64,000 nt of DNA from Burkholderiaceae bacterium (GCA_947448695.1 CANFOL010000010.1:1-64000), one strand, 5' to 3'; shown: positions 17,572 through 27,741, counted from the first letter of the stretch. A program made the numbers and translations. Notes: generated from the letters alone by a model not told the origin.

Positions 17572-17805
17572 ATGAATGCGCTATTCCACGTAGTCTGGCG
17601 TATCTCATTGCTAGTTGGGCGAATCGCATTATTTCTTTTATTTTTTTTGATTGCTATTACCAATATGAATGTAATTGACTTTCATTGGTTTTTAGATCGA
17701 TCTATTCAAGTTCCGCTCAATATCGTATTACTTGGAGCATTTTTGTGCGGTTTGATAGTGGCAGTATTAGCTCTTCGCCTAATGAAGTCAAAGCGGAGTT
17801 ATTGA
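17572..17805 (+). CDS. lapA: LapA-family inner-membrane protein
   Basis: This 77-residue protein has two transmembrane helices (LLVGRIALFLLFFLIAITN and VPLNIVLLGAFLCGLIVAVLAL) joined by a short loop with the family motif HWF. LapA works with LapB in lipopolysaccharide assembly control. It starts 3 nt after ihfB and ends 1 nt before lapB, so the three genes are probably co-transcribed. Confidence 0.85.
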   Translation: MNALFHVVWRISLLVGRIALFLLFFLIAITNMNVIDFHWFLDRSIQVPLNIVLLGAFLCGLIVAVLALRLMKSKRSY

Positions 17806-17806
17806 A

Positions 17807-19000
17807 ATGCAAATCCAAATGTATTGGTTATTACTTGTGCCAATTCTTTTTGGTTTAGGATGGTTAGCTGCAAGGTGGGAAATGCGTCTTCAAGACTATG
17901 AAGACGATGTAGAACAGGCTAAAAAAGAGCGCTCGACATTTAAAGGCATCAATTTACTCTTAAATGAGCAGCACGATAAAGCCATTGATGCCTTAGTTCA
18001 AGTGGCGCAGTTAGATCCTGAAACGACGGAGTTACATTTTGCCTTAGGAAGTTTATTTAGAAGGCGTGGCGAAACTGAACGCGCTATTCGGGTTCATCAA
18101 CATTTAAGTAATCGACAGGATATTCGTCCACGGGATCGCGCACATGCATCTTACGAACTTGGCCGTGATTTTTTGCGAGCAGGTATGCTTGATCGCGCTG
18201 AGTCTAGTTTGAATATGGTAACGGAGGGTAAATATATATTGCCCGCCAAAGCATCACTCCTTGAAATGTATCAAATAGAAAAAGATTGGCAAAAAGCAAT
18301 CATTGCCGCGACCGAGTTAGAGCTTCTAGAGGAAAAGAGTTATAAAGAGCAGATTGCGCATTTTTACTGTGAGATAGCTCAAGAAGCTATGCGGGCTAAA
18401 GATCAACTTACAGCAAAAGAGGCCATTGACCATGCTCTTCAGGCGGTGCCCAATCATATTCGAGCAACCATTCTCAAAGGCGAGTTAGCGATTGTTGAAC
18501 AAAAACCTTTAGATGCAATTGCCACTTGGGGATATATAGAAAAAAATGCTCCGATTTTTCTGTATTTAATTGCTGATAAATGGATCAAAGCATTTGCTCA
18601 AATTAATAAAGAAGAAGATGGATTAGCTGTTTTAACCTTACATTTGAAAGATCAGGGTACAGGTGAACTACTGGATCTGGTGTTCAAAAACGTACTGCGT
18701 TTACACGGTCCAGATAAAGCTTTAGAGTTAGTCAATCAAGTGATGTTGGACTCGCCGAGTTTGACGGCGATGACCAAGCGCTTTGAAACAGAGCATCTTC
18801 TAGCTCAGGATAAACAAGATGAAATTTTAATTACGCAGACAAAAGCCTCTTTTGACTTGCTCAAACATCGCACGAATAGTTTGGCGAGATATACCTGTAG
18901 TAATTGTGGTTTTCGGGCTAGGCGTTTTTATTGGCAGTGTCCTGGCTGTAATCACTGGGATGTATACTCACCCAAAAGAAGTGAAGGCTTAGCAGCTTAA
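17807..19000 (+). CDS. lapB: Lipopolysaccharide assembly protein B
   Basis: The 397-residue membrane-anchored TPR protein (formerly YciM) presents LpxC to FtsH and so limits LPS synthesis. An N-terminal helix (YWLLLVPILFGLGWLAARWE) is followed by about nine TPR-like helical repeats. A C-terminal rubredoxin-type zinc knuckle has CSNCG and CPGCNHWD, the two CxxC pairs essential in the family. Downstream genes make LPS-core precursors, so regulator and pathway are side by side. Confidence 0.93.
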   Translation: MQIQMYWLLLVPILFGLGWLAARWEMRLQDYEDDVEQAKKERSTFKGINLLLNEQHDKAIDALVQVAQLDPETTELHFALGSLFRRRGETERAIRVHQHLSNRQDIRPRDRAHASYELGRDFLRAGMLDRAESSLNMVTEGKYILPAKASLLEMYQIEKDWQKAIIAATELELLEEKSYKEQIAHFYCEIAQEAMRAKDQLTAKEAIDHALQAVPNHIRATILKGELAIVEQKPLDAIATWGYIEKNAPIFLYLIADKWIKAFAQINKEEDGLAVLTLHLKDQGTGELLDLVFKNVLRLHGPDKALELVNQVMLDSPSLTAMTKRFETEHLLAQDKQDEILITQTKASFDLLKHRTNSLARYTCSNCGFRARRFYWQCPGCNHWDVYSPKRSEGLAA

Positions 19001-19049
19001 ATAAAACTAAGTCTCTTGATAAAAATATATGATTTAGAGGAAAAAAGCT

Positions 19050-20414
19050 GTGAAAGTTACCATTATCGGCAGTGGATATGTGGGTCTAGTTACGGGAGCT
19101 TGTCTTGCCGAGCTAGGTAATCAAGTATTTTGTCTTGATGTAGATCAGAAGAAAATTGACATCTTAAATAGTGGTGGCGTACCTATTTATGAGCCTGGGT
19201 TAAAAGAAATGATTGCCCGCAATAAAGAGGCTGGTCGGATTGTGTTTTCCACAGATATTGCCGCTTCCGTTGCACACGGTGAGGTTCAATTCATTGCAGT
19301 TGGAACGCCGCCGGATGAGGATGGTTCTGCGGATTTAAAGTATGTGCTGGCTGCAGCGAAAAATATAGCTAAGCACATGACCAACTTCAAAGTAGTAATA
19401 GATAAATCCACCGTACCGGTAGGAACTGCAGCAAAAGTTACACAAGTCATGTTGGCAGAGTTAGAGACACGTGGTGTAAATGACGTTCATTTTTCAGTTA
19501 TTTCTAATCCAGAATTTTTAAAAGAAGGTGCTGCCGTTGAAGACTTTATGCGGCCTGACCGAATCGTGGTTGGATCAGATGATAGTGAAAATGGTCGTTA
19601 TGCAAAAGATAAAATTCGTAAACTATACTCACCCTTTAATCGTCATCATGAACGAACGTTTTACATGGATGTTAAAAGTGCTGAATTAACAAAATATGCA
19701 GCCAATGCGATGTTGGCGACCCGTATTTCATTTATGAATGAGTTGGCTAATTTAGCCGATCAAGTTGGCGCAGATATTGAGGCAGTTAGACAAGGTATTG
19801 GTTCAGATTCAAGAATCGGCTATGGTTTTTTGTATGCGGGGACAGGTTATGGTGGTTCATGTTTTCCAAAAGATGTTCAGGCATTAAGTAAAACAGCTCA
19901 AGAATATCAATTACATCTCAAAATATTAGAGGCTGTTGAAGCTGTGAATGATACGCAAAAACGTGTGTTAGTGGATAAGATTTTGCGTCATTATGGTGAA
20001 GACCTTACTGGACTCACATTTGCTTTATGGGGCTTAGCATTTAAGCCAAATACAGACGATATGCGCGAAGCGCCTAGTCGAGTGATTATTCAAGAGTTAG
20101 TCAAGCGTGGCGCCAAAATCAGGGCACATGATCCTGTTGCAATGCAAGAAGCTTGGCATGCTTTAGAAGTTGACTTTATTAATCAACCCAATTTACTACT
20201 TAATATTCAGACAGTAGACAAACCCAATGATGCTTTAGAGGAAGCAGATGCCTTAATCATTGTGACAGAGTGGAAAGCATTTAGAAGCCCAGACTTTGAT
20301 TTATTAAAACAAAAATTAAAAACCCCCATTATCTTTGACGGCCGTAATTTGTTTGAACCTGAAACTTTAACTGAGCTAGGGTTTACTTATTACGGTATTG
20401 GTAGACACAATTAA
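19050..20414 (+). CDS. ugd: UDP-glucose 6-dehydrogenase
   Basis: The 454-residue NAD-dependent enzyme oxidises UDP-glucose to UDP-glucuronate. It starts at GTG behind a strong AGAGGAAAA site. The Rossmann motif is [35 protein letters not shown] and the catalytic Cys271 in [12 protein letters not shown] follow, then [22 protein letters not shown] in the UDP-binding domain. It lies with rfaE1 and hldD, suggesting envelope polysaccharide or LPS modification. Confidence 0.96.
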   Translation: MKVTIIGSGYVGLVTGACLAELGNQVFCLDVDQKKIDILNSGGVPIYEPGLKEMIARNKEAGRIVFSTDIAASVAHGEVQFIAVGTPPDEDGSADLKYVLAAAKNIAKHMTNFKVVIDKSTVPVGTAAKVTQVMLAELETRGVNDVHFSVISNPEFLKEGAAVEDFMRPDRIVVGSDDSENGRYAKDKIRKLYSPFNRHHERTFYMDVKSAELTKYAANAMLATRISFMNELANLADQVGADIEAVRQGIGSDSRIGYGFLYAGTGYGGSCFPKDVQALSKTAQEYQLHLKILEAVEAVNDTQKRVLVDKILRHYGEDLTGLTFALWGLAFKPNTDDMREAPSRVIIQELVKRGAKIRAHDPVAMQEAWHALEVDFINQPNLLLNIQTVDKPNDALEEADALIIVTEWKAFRSPDFDLLKQKLKTPIIFDGRNLFEPETLTELGFTYYGIGRHN

Positions 20415-20423
20415 AGAGCTTTA

Positions 20424-21389
20424 ATGACTGATCGCATATTACAACCTATTCATGTTCAACTCACATTAGATGATGTGAAGAACTTTCAAAATACCGCACT
20501 TTTAGTTGTTGGTGATGTAATGCTTGATCGTTATTGGTTTGGTGATACAGAGAGAATCTCACCTGAAGCACCAGTCCCTATAGTAGCGATTAAAAAAGTT
20601 GAAGAGCGTTTGGGTGGAGCAGCAAACGTCGCAAGGAATGGCGCCTCTTTGGGTGCTAAGATTAAATTATTAGGTTTGATTGGTAATGATGAGGCTGGCT
20701 TGCAAGTACAGCATAAGTTAGCGCAGCAGGATATTGAAAGCTTATTACAAATTGATGAGACCGTACCCACGATTGTTAAGCTCCGGGTAGTTGCGCGTCA
20801 ACAGCAATTAATTCGTTTGGATTTTGAAGAAGAGCCTGCGCAAGATTCATTAACCTCAAAATTTGCAAGTTTTGAAGAGACCTTGCCATTAGTAAAAGGA
20901 GTTATTTTTTCTGATTATGGCAAAGGTGCTTTGAAGCATGTTGCGCGAATGATTGAGTTATGCCAACAGGCTGGTAAATTGACTTTAGTTGACCCCAAAG
21001 GAGATGATTACTCCAAGTATGCTGGAGCAACAGTAATTACACCCAATCGAAGTGAGCTAAGACAAGTGATTGGAAATTGGAGTAGTGAGGCAGATTTAAC
21101 CTTAAAAGCACAGAATTTACGAGAGGGTTTAGGGCTAGAAGCAATTTTACTCACTCGCTCAGAAGAAGGAATGACTCTTTTCCGAGCCAAACAGGTTAGT
21201 CATGTTGGTGCTCAAGCGCGTGAAGTATTTGATGTCTCTGGAGCGGGTGATACCGTCATTAGTACCTTAGGCGTTGCTCTTGCTGCAGGTTGGGATTGGG
21301 ATCTGGCGATGGCTTTGGCTAATCGTGCAGGTGGAATTGTTGTGGGTAAACTTGGAACTGCAACAGTCTCCTGGGAGGAATTGCTATGA
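20424..21389 (+). CDS. rfaE1: D-glycero-beta-D-manno-heptose-7-phosphate kinase
   Basis: The 321-residue PfkB-family sugar kinase phosphorylates heptose-7-phosphate at O1. It equals the N-terminal half of E. coli HldE; the adenylyltransferase half is absent here, as is usual in Burkholderiales where it is a separate gene. Motifs are VVGDVMLDRYWFGD, LGGAANVARNGASLG, and the catalytic FDVSGAGDTVIST near the C-terminus. It overlaps hldD by 4 nt. Confidence 0.93.
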   Translation: MTDRILQPIHVQLTLDDVKNFQNTALLVVGDVMLDRYWFGDTERISPEAPVPIVAIKKVEERLGGAANVARNGASLGAKIKLLGLIGNDEAGLQVQHKLAQQDIESLLQIDETVPTIVKLRVVARQQQLIRLDFEEEPAQDSLTSKFASFEETLPLVKGVIFSDYGKGALKHVARMIELCQQAGKLTLVDPKGDDYSKYAGATVITPNRSELRQVIGNWSSEADLTLKAQNLREGLGLEAILLTRSEEGMTLFRAKQVSHVGAQAREVFDVSGAGDTVISTLGVALAAGWDWDLAMALANRAGGIVVGKLGTATVSWEELL

Positions 21390-22414
21390 AATTGATCGTT
21401 ACTGGAGCCGCAGGCTTTATTGGTGCAAACCTAGTGCATGCACTAAATCAGCGTGGTCAAAAAGATATTGTTGCAGTAGACGATTTAAAAGATTCTAAGA
21501 AATATCGTAACTTGGCAGACTGTGAGATTTCTGATTACTTTGATAAAGCAGAATTTTTGCAAGTACTTAAAAATAAATCTTTAGGTCGCGTTGCAGCGAT
21601 ATTTCATGAAGGTGCATGTTCAGACACGATGGAGTCCGATGGCCACTTCATGATGGCGAATAATTATCGTTACACCTTAGACTTGCTCGATATCTGCTCA
21701 GAGCAGGGCATTCCCTTAATTTATGCTTCTTCTGCTGCTACTTACGGTGGTGCTACCAGTTTTATTGAAAAAAGGGAATTTGAAAAACCGCTTAATATTT
21801 ACGGCTATTCCAAATTTTTATTAGATCAAATTGTCCGTCAGAGATTAGCTGCGAGCGCCTTAAAAACTCAAGTAGTAGGCCTTAGATATTTCAATGTATA
21901 TGGTCCACGAGAGTCTCATAAAGGAAGAATGGCTTCTGTAGCTTTTCATCATTTCCATCAATATAAAGAAAATGAAAGCGTCAAATTATTTGGTGGTTAC
22001 GACGGTTATGCTGCGGGTGAGCAAAAAAGAGACTTTGTTTATATTGAGGATGTTATTAAGGTCAATATGTTCTTTTTTGAAAACCCCCAAATTAGTGGGA
22101 TATTTAATTTAGGGACAGGACGTGCCCAGCCTTTTAATGACGTTGCGATTTCGGTGATCAATGGCCTTGATCAAATTCAGTTTGCGAAAGATTTTAAAGA
22201 GCAGTCTTTAATTGATCTTGTACAGAAGAAAAAACTCCTCTACGTGGATTTTCCGGAGGATTTAAAAGGTAAATATCAGTCCTTTACTCAAGCGAGTTTG
22301 GATCATTTGAGAAGTGTTGGTTACTCAGAAGACTTCCACACCGTTGAGGAGGGTGTCAGAAAATATGTAACTTGGTTATCAGATAACGCTGATTTCTTAG
22401 CTGAGAAGCTCTAG
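21386..22414 (+). CDS. hldD: ADP-L-glycero-D-manno-heptose-6-epimerase
   Basis: The 342-residue short-chain dehydrogenase/epimerase completes the ADP-heptose precursor of the LPS inner core. It shows GAAGFIGANLVHALN, IFHEGACSDT, SSAATYGG, YGYSKFLLDQ (Tyr and Lys of the active site) and FNVYGPRESHKGRMASVAFH. Length fits the family. It is translationally coupled to rfaE1. Confidence 0.95.
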   Translation: MKLIVTGAAGFIGANLVHALNQRGQKDIVAVDDLKDSKKYRNLADCEISDYFDKAEFLQVLKNKSLGRVAAIFHEGACSDTMESDGHFMMANNYRYTLDLLDICSEQGIPLIYASSAATYGGATSFIEKREFEKPLNIYGYSKFLLDQIVRQRLAASALKTQVVGLRYFNVYGPRESHKGRMASVAFHHFHQYKENESVKLFGGYDGYAAGEQKRDFVYIEDVIKVNMFFFENPQISGIFNLGTGRAQPFNDVAISVINGLDQIQFAKDFKEQSLIDLVQKKKLLYVDFPEDLKGKYQSFTQASLDHLRSVGYSEDFHTVEEGVRKYVTWLSDNADFLAEKL

Positions 22415-22461
22415 ACCACTTTTCTGGTCAACGATTCTAAAATCTTCTCGTTATCCTTGAG

Positions 22462-22489
22462 CGTGCAATATGGATTGCATGTATTTTTC
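22462..22489 (+). terminator. Possible weak terminator after hldD
   Basis: CGTGCAAT-ATGG-ATTGCATG forms an 8-bp stem with one G·T pair and is followed by TATTTTTC. It directly precedes the ribosome site of the next gene, so it could instead affect that gene's translation. Confidence 0.35.
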
Positions 22490-22500
22490 AAGGAGAAATG

Positions 22501-22839
22501 ATGAAGAAATTGAATCAAACTTTTAATATTCGCTCTCTACGCCAAAGTTTATTGGCATTAGCTTTAGGGTCTTTGATGGCGTTGAGTGCGCCGAGTTATG
22601 CTGTTAATATAAATTCAGCATCAGCAGAGATTTTACAAAATGTGAAGGGTATCGGTCCAACGCGTGCCAAAGCAATCGTTGAGGAGCGAGAAAAGAATGG
22701 CCCTTTTGTGAATTCTGAAGATTTAAACATTCGCGTCAAAGGCATTGGACAAAAGTCAGTTGAGAAAATGACTGAGTCAGGTTTAACTTTCGATGGTGTA
22801 GAACCTCTAACGAGAGCTAAAAGTATCAAAATAAAATAG
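22501..22839 (+). CDS. Secreted ComEA-like helix-hairpin-helix protein
   Basis: The product is 112 residues: a signal peptide (LLALALGSLMALSAPSYA) and two HhH motifs (VNINSASAEILQNVKGIGPTRAKAI, DLNIRVKGIGQKSVEKM). ComEA-type proteins bind double-stranded DNA in the periplasm during uptake, but such short proteins are widespread and the role is not proven. Two ATGs are adjacent; AAGGAG has better spacing (5 nt) for the second, used here. It stands alone between hldD and cysM. Confidence 0.85.
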   Translation: MKKLNQTFNIRSLRQSLLALALGSLMALSAPSYAVNINSASAEILQNVKGIGPTRAKAIVEEREKNGPFVNSEDLNIRVKGIGQKSVEKMTESGLTFDGVEPLTRAKSIKIK

Positions 22840-22940
22840 GGCATTGATTCAAAGCTGACAAAAATAACTCAATATTGAGTTTCTTACGCGGGCAGAAGCT
22901 TGAGGGTAAAATAAACCTCACTTCTGCCATTTTATTAAAT

Positions 22941-23858
22941 ATGAATACAGCCAATGTTTTTTATCCTACGATTGCTGACACCGTTGGCAACACACCATTA
23001 ATTCGTTTGCAGCGTATTCCTGGTGAAGGTAATCAGATACGCAATAACATTATTTTAGGTAAGTTAGAAGGTAATAATCCTGCTGGGTCCGTGAAAGATC
23101 GACCAGCCTTATCCATGTTCCGACGCGCTGAACAACGGGGTGAAATTACTCCTGGTAGTACCTTAATTGAAGCAACCAGTGGAAATACGGGTATTGCTCT
23201 CGCAATGGCAGCTGCGATTTTAGGTTACAAGATGATTTTGGTGATGCCAGAAAATCAAAGTATTGAACGACGTCAAAGTATGACGGCTTATGGTGCCGAA
23301 TTAATACTTACACCAGCAACTGGAGGAATGGAGTATGCAAGGGACTATGCTTACCAACTTCAAAAAGAAGGTCGTGGAATCGTTTTAGATCAGTTTTCCA
23401 ATAAAGATAATCCCTTGGCACATTACGAAGGCACTGGTCCAGAAATCTGGCGTGATACTCACGGTCAAATTACTCATTTTGTTTCTTCGATGGGAACTAC
23501 GGGGACAATTACGGGTACTTCTCGATTTTTAAAAGAACAAAATCCACACATACAGATTATTGGTGTGCAACCCAAGGATGGCTCACAAATACCAGGTATC
23601 AGAAAATGGGCGCCAGAGTATTTACCTAAAATTTATGAGCCAGCACGAGTAGATTCTTTGGAATATGTTACTCAAGGTGAGGCTGAAGAGATGTGTCGGA
23701 AAATGGCCCGAGAAGAGGGGATCTTTTGTGGTATCTCTGCAGCTGGTGCTTTAGTTGTAGCACTGCGTATCGCAGAGCGTATTGAAAACGCAACGATTGT
23801 TTTTATCGTTTGTGATCGTGGCGACCGTTATTTGTCGACAGGAGTTTTTCCGGCTTAG
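22941..23858 (+). CDS. cysM: Cysteine synthase B (O-acetylserine sulfhydrylase)
   Basis: The 305-residue PLP enzyme makes cysteine from O-acetylserine. The PLP lysine is Lys52 in NNPAGSVKDRPAL; EATSGNTGIALAMAAA and SSMGTTGTITGTSRFLKE bind substrate and phosphate. The shorter RPALSMF and the lack of CysK tail signatures favour CysM. The track start is 22 codons too early; the ATG giving MNTANVFYPTIADTVGNTPL fits the family. The last 56 nt overlap the 3' end of mltB on the other strand. Confidence 0.92.
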   Translation: MNTANVFYPTIADTVGNTPLIRLQRIPGEGNQIRNNIILGKLEGNNPAGSVKDRPALSMFRRAEQRGEITPGSTLIEATSGNTGIALAMAAAILGYKMILVMPENQSIERRQSMTAYGAELILTPATGGMEYARDYAYQLQKEGRGIVLDQFSNKDNPLAHYEGTGPEIWRDTHGQITHFVSSMGTTGTITGTSRFLKEQNPHIQIIGVQPKDGSQIPGIRKWAPEYLPKIYEPARVDSLEYVTQGEAEEMCRKMAREEGIFCGISAAGALVVALRIAERIENATIVFIVCDRGDRYLSTGVFPA

Positions 23859-24996
23859 ACGTTTTCGAAGAAGTAGTGCCATTATTGATGACAGCTTGGC
23901 CAAATTCTGTAACTGACATTGCATAGAAGAAACTTCGGTTGTATTGAGTGATCACTTCAAAGTTGGTCAAGCCAACCACATAGTCGATCGACTCCCCACC
24001 ATTTTTTGTAATGCTTGGAAGATCTACAATTAATGCGGGGCTCATTTCATTCAATGCTGCAGACCATTTAATAATTATTTTTTTGTTTTTTAAATCACCT
24101 AAATTGTATTTAGGGTTCGGATCACCATCAGCTAAATCTTTGATGATGGTACTTGATTGCATATCCGGTGGAATACGAAGATAAATAGGTTCACCTGTTT
24201 TCCAGCCATGACCTTTCAAAAAATTTGCAATGCTTTGCATTGCGTCTTTTGGGCTTTTTCTTAGGTCTATAACGCCGTCACCATCACCATCCTTGGCAAA
24301 TTTGCGAATACTTGTAGGCATAAATTGTGGCATTCCCATTGCGCCGGCAAAAGAGCCTTCTTGAACAAGACAAGACTTAAATTTTATAGAGTCAGGTATT
24401 GATCGACTAGTTTTTGAAACGCAATTTAGAACATGGTCATACAGTTGTTCTTTGAACATGGCACTGCGACTAGCCTGATTTGGGCTTGAAGGATAGTCAA
24501 AGGCAAAGGTAGCTAAAACATCTCTCACTGGAAACGAACCCATATTTCTGCCATAGATGGTTTCAACACCTAAAATGCCGACAATAATAGAGCTGGGAAC
24601 CCCAGTTTCTTTTTCGAGTTGATCTAAAAATAGATGATGTTCTTGGAGGAATTTTTTACCTGCATCTAGACGAATTTGGTTCATGACATTTGCTCGATAG
24701 GCTGACCAATTTTTTCGTACAGGCGCTGCTCCGGATGGCACCATATACTGACGAGCGGCGGTCTGCCATTTCATATCGCGAAATGAATCTCGTAAAGCTT
24801 CTACTGAAAGGTTTTCTCGGATCGCCATCTCAATTAAAAAAAAGTCTAAAGCTTGTTCTTTTGAAAGAGTGGGTGTTAAAGAGCCTGATGGTAAAGGGTC
24901 TTGATTTTGAGCCTGACCGACGACCGCTAGAAACAGGCTAAATATGAAAAAAAGTTTGAAAATGAGTGTCAAGGGGAGCCTGTTTAGAAAATACAT
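23803..24996 (-). CDS. mltB: Lytic murein transglycosylase B
   Basis: This exported 397-residue muramidase cleaves the glycan with 1,6-anhydro ring formation. After a signal segment (LIFKLFFIFSLFLAVVGQAQ) comes the SLT-type domain with catalytic Glu145 in ILGVETIYGRNMG, then FPVRDVLATFAFDYP, GSFAGAMGMPQFMPTS and DGDGVIDLRKSPKDA. No lipobox Cys was seen, so it may be soluble or anchored by its signal helix. The C-terminal ~25 residues (Ser/Thr/Lys-rich) lie in the stretch shared with cysM and look like a read-on tail. Confidence 0.9.
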   Translation of the reverse strand: MYFLNRLPLTLIFKLFFIFSLFLAVVGQAQNQDPLPSGSLTPTLSKEQALDFFLIEMAIRENLSVEALRDSFRDMKWQTAARQYMVPSGAAPVRKNWSAYRANVMNQIRLDAGKKFLQEHHLFLDQLEKETGVPSSIIVGILGVETIYGRNMGSFPVRDVLATFAFDYPSSPNQASRSAMFKEQLYDHVLNCVSKTSRSIPDSIKFKSCLVQEGSFAGAMGMPQFMPTSIRKFAKDGDGDGVIDLRKSPKDAMQSIANFLKGHGWKTGEPIYLRIPPDMQSSTIIKDLADGDPNPKYNLGDLKNKKIIIKWSAALNEMSPALIVDLPSITKNGGESIDYVVGLTNFEVITQYNRSFFYAMSVTEFGQAVINNGTTSSKTSKPEKLLSTNNGRHDHKR

Positions 24997-25056
24997 AATT
25001 TCTTGTAGATTAGGTAATAATGAGATTATTACTTATAAATAAGAGAATTGTGTTTT

Positions 25057-25980
25057 ATGACAACTGGCTACATTAGTCATCCGGACTTTTTTAAGCATGA
25101 AATGGGTAGTTATCATCCGGAATGCCCCGCGCGTTTAAGTGCAATTGAAGACCAACTCATACTGAGTCGTATTGATGATTTTTTAACTCGCATTGATGCC
25201 CCCCTTGCAACAGAGAGTCAAGTTGGACTTGTGCATGATCAGGGCCTAATTGATTATTTAAAGCAACATATTCCCCAGTCAGGATATGTAGAAATTGATG
25301 GCGATACCTCTATGAATCCTTATTCGTATCAAGCCGCATTAAGAGCTGCTGGTGCTTGTATTGCAGGTGTTAATGCGATAATGCAAGGAGAAGTCAATAA
25401 TGTGTTTTGTGCGGTTCGTCCACCAGGTCATCACGCTGAACCTAGTCATTCTCAAGGATTTTGCTTTTTTAATAATATTGCAATAGCTGCCAAATATGTC
25501 TTAGAGCAATATGGTTTAAAAAAAGTAGCGATTATCGATTTTGACGTTCACCACGGTAATGGTACTGAGGCCACATTCAAAAATGATTCTCGAGTATTGA
25601 TGTGTGGTTTTTTTCAACATCCACTCTATCCCTATAGTGGTGATCAAACAAGTTCTGCAAATATGTTGAATATTCCCGTACCTGCCTTCACCAAGGGGGG
25701 TGATATTCGTGCGATTGTTTCTGACATTTGGTTGCCGCGGCTTGAAGAGTTTGCTCCTGAATTTATTTTTATCTCAGCAGGATTTGATGCGCACCGTGAA
25801 GATGAGTTAGGGCAATTAGGTTTGGTAGAGTCTGACTATTCATGGATGACGGAAAAAATTCAACAAGTAGCTAAGAAATATGCTGAAGGAAGAATCTTAA
25901 GTACTTTAGAGGGTGGATATCATTTATCTGCTTTAGGAAGAAGTGTCGTAGCGCATATTAAAGAGCTTGCTGAAATTTAA
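25057..25980 (+). CDS. Histone-deacetylase-like zinc amidohydrolase
   Basis: The 307-residue class II HDAC/acetylpolyamine amidohydrolase homologue has HPECPARLSAI, RPPGHHAEPSHSQGFCFFNN, the zinc-site DFDVHHGNGTEATF and SAGFDAHREDELG, and the C-terminal LEGGYHLSAL. All zinc and charge-relay residues appear present, so it should be active on an acylated amine; the substrate is unknown. The track's TTG start is replaced by the ATG 9 nt later. The next gene starts 22 nt away, linking it with an acyl-CoA ligase and fatty-acid oxidation genes. Confidence 0.88.
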   Translation: MTTGYISHPDFFKHEMGSYHPECPARLSAIEDQLILSRIDDFLTRIDAPLATESQVGLVHDQGLIDYLKQHIPQSGYVEIDGDTSMNPYSYQAALRAAGACIAGVNAIMQGEVNNVFCAVRPPGHHAEPSHSQGFCFFNNIAIAAKYVLEQYGLKKVAIIDFDVHHGNGTEATFKNDSRVLMCGFFQHPLYPYSGDQTSSANMLNIPVPAFTKGGDIRAIVSDIWLPRLEEFAPEFIFISAGFDAHREDELGQLGLVESDYSWMTEKIQQVAKKYAEGRILSTLEGGYHLSALGRSVVAHIKELAEI

Positions 25981-26002
25981 ATACTCTAATAGGAGATAGC
26001 TA

Positions 26003-27646
26003 ATGAGTCATATTTTTGTCGATGGTCTAGAACAAAATTCAGCAAATTATGCGTCAATGACCCCTCTTAGCTTTATTGAACGAGCCGCTCAGGTCTATCC
26101 TCAAAAGTTAGCCATTGTGCATGGTAATCTTCGACAAGATTGGCAAACGACTTACCAGCGGTGTAAGCAACTTGCTAGTGCGCTGCTGAAGAGTGGTATT
26201 AAGCGTGGGGATACTGTGGCAGTCATGTTGCCGAATACACCACCTATGGTAGAAGCACATTTTGGTGTGCCTATGTCAGGGGCTGTGTTAAATGCTTTGA
26301 ATACTCGTTTGGATCCAGAGGCAATCGCATTTATGCTGCAACATGGCGAGGCTAAAGCAATCATGATTGACCCTGAATTTAGTCATACTATGAAGAAGGC
26401 GTTAGAAATTGCTCAAATCAAAGATATTTTAATCATTGATATTCATGATGCGCTTTACCAAGGAGACGGTTTCTCCATTGGGGGTATTGAATATGAGGCA
26501 TTTTTAAGACTGGGGGATCCAGACTATTCCTGGGAGGGGCCTCATGATGAATGGGATGCTATTTGCTTAAACTATACTTCAGGAACGACCGGTAATCCTA
26601 AAGGGGTGGTCTATCATCACCGTGGAGCGATGACCAATGCTATCTCAAATATTTTGGAATGGGATATGCCAAAGCATCCAGTGTATTTATGGACCTTGCC
26701 CATGTTCCATTGCAATGGATGGTGTTTTCCGTGGACTGTTGCCGCAAGAGCCGGAGTCAATGTTTGTTTACGTAAAGTGGATGCCGCACATATATTTGAG
26801 TCGATTAAAGCGCATGGTGTGACACATTATTGCGCGGCTCCCATCGTGCATGGATTTTTAGTGAATGCTAGTGATGAATTAAAAAAAGGTGTTCCACCAG
26901 GAGTGAAGGCGATGGTTGCGGGCGCAGCTCCTCCTGCAGCGATGATTGAAGGAATGGAAAAGATGGGCTTTGATTTAACCCATGTTTATGGGCTAACTGA
27001 AACCTATGGTCCAGCAGCGGTTTGTGTTAAGCATGATGCTTGGCAAGAAAATAATATTGGCGATCGTGCAGCACTTAATGCTCGCCAAGGAGTGCGATAT
27101 CACTTACAGCATGGTATGGCGGTGATTGACCCTGAATCGATGTCTCCAGTTCTAGCAGATGGTCAGACCATCGGTGAAATTATGTTTCGTGGAAACATTA
27201 TGATGAAGGGATATTTAAAAAATCGATCGGCAACTCAAGAGGCTTTTGCAGGGGGATGGTTTCATACAGGGGATTTAGCTGTGATGAACCCTGATGGGTA
27301 CATTAAAATCAAGGATCGCAGTAAAGATATTATTATTTCCGGAGGGGAAAATATCTCCTCCATAGAAGTCGAAGATGTTTTATATCGTCACCCAGCAGTA
27401 ATGGCGGCAGCTGTTGTGGCAAGGCCCGATGAAAAGTGGGGTGAAACTCCTTGTGCATTTATTGAAGTTAAACCTGGAGTTAATGTCAGTGTGGAAGAGA
27501 TTATTGCGCATTGCAAATTACATTTGGCAGGATTTAAAGTTCCAAGGGCGGTAGTTTTTGCTGAGTTACCAAAAACTTCAACTGGAAAAATACAAAAATT
27601 TGAATTACGTAAAAGAGCTGGCTCTGCTCAAGCGATTGATGTTTAG
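26003..27646 (+). CDS. Acyl-CoA synthetase (AMP-forming)
   Basis: The 547-residue adenylate-forming ligase activates a carboxylic acid, probably a fatty acid, as its CoA ester. The AMP-binding signature is LNYTSGTTGNPKGVVYHHRG; further motifs are VYGLTETYGP, GWFHTGDLAVMNPDGYIKIKDRSKD and the catalytic Lys in PKTSTGKIQKFELR. It resembles the medium-chain (AlkK-type) branch; chain length cannot be read from sequence alone. A TAGGAGATA site precedes the ATG. etfBA and an acyl-CoA dehydrogenase follow, forming an activation-oxidation set. Confidence 0.88.
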   Translation: MSHIFVDGLEQNSANYASMTPLSFIERAAQVYPQKLAIVHGNLRQDWQTTYQRCKQLASALLKSGIKRGDTVAVMLPNTPPMVEAHFGVPMSGAVLNALNTRLDPEAIAFMLQHGEAKAIMIDPEFSHTMKKALEIAQIKDILIIDIHDALYQGDGFSIGGIEYEAFLRLGDPDYSWEGPHDEWDAICLNYTSGTTGNPKGVVYHHRGAMTNAISNILEWDMPKHPVYLWTLPMFHCNGWCFPWTVAARAGVNVCLRKVDAAHIFESIKAHGVTHYCAAPIVHGFLVNASDELKKGVPPGVKAMVAGAAPPAAMIEGMEKMGFDLTHVYGLTETYGPAAVCVKHDAWQENNIGDRAALNARQGVRYHLQHGMAVIDPESMSPVLADGQTIGEIMFRGNIMMKGYLKNRSATQEAFAGGWFHTGDLAVMNPDGYIKIKDRSKDIIISGGENISSIEVEDVLYRHPAVMAAAVVARPDEKWGETPCAFIEVKPGVNVSVEEIIAHCKLHLAGFKVPRAVVFAELPKTSTGKIQKFELRKRAGSAQAIDV

Positions 27647-27741
27647 CCTTTGTGCTTTCATGGTCATTGAGTACTCAGAATCTTTAGGTTTGGGTTTGCA
27701 GTAAAATCAATTTAAGAAATATAACAAGAGGAATTTTCTTT

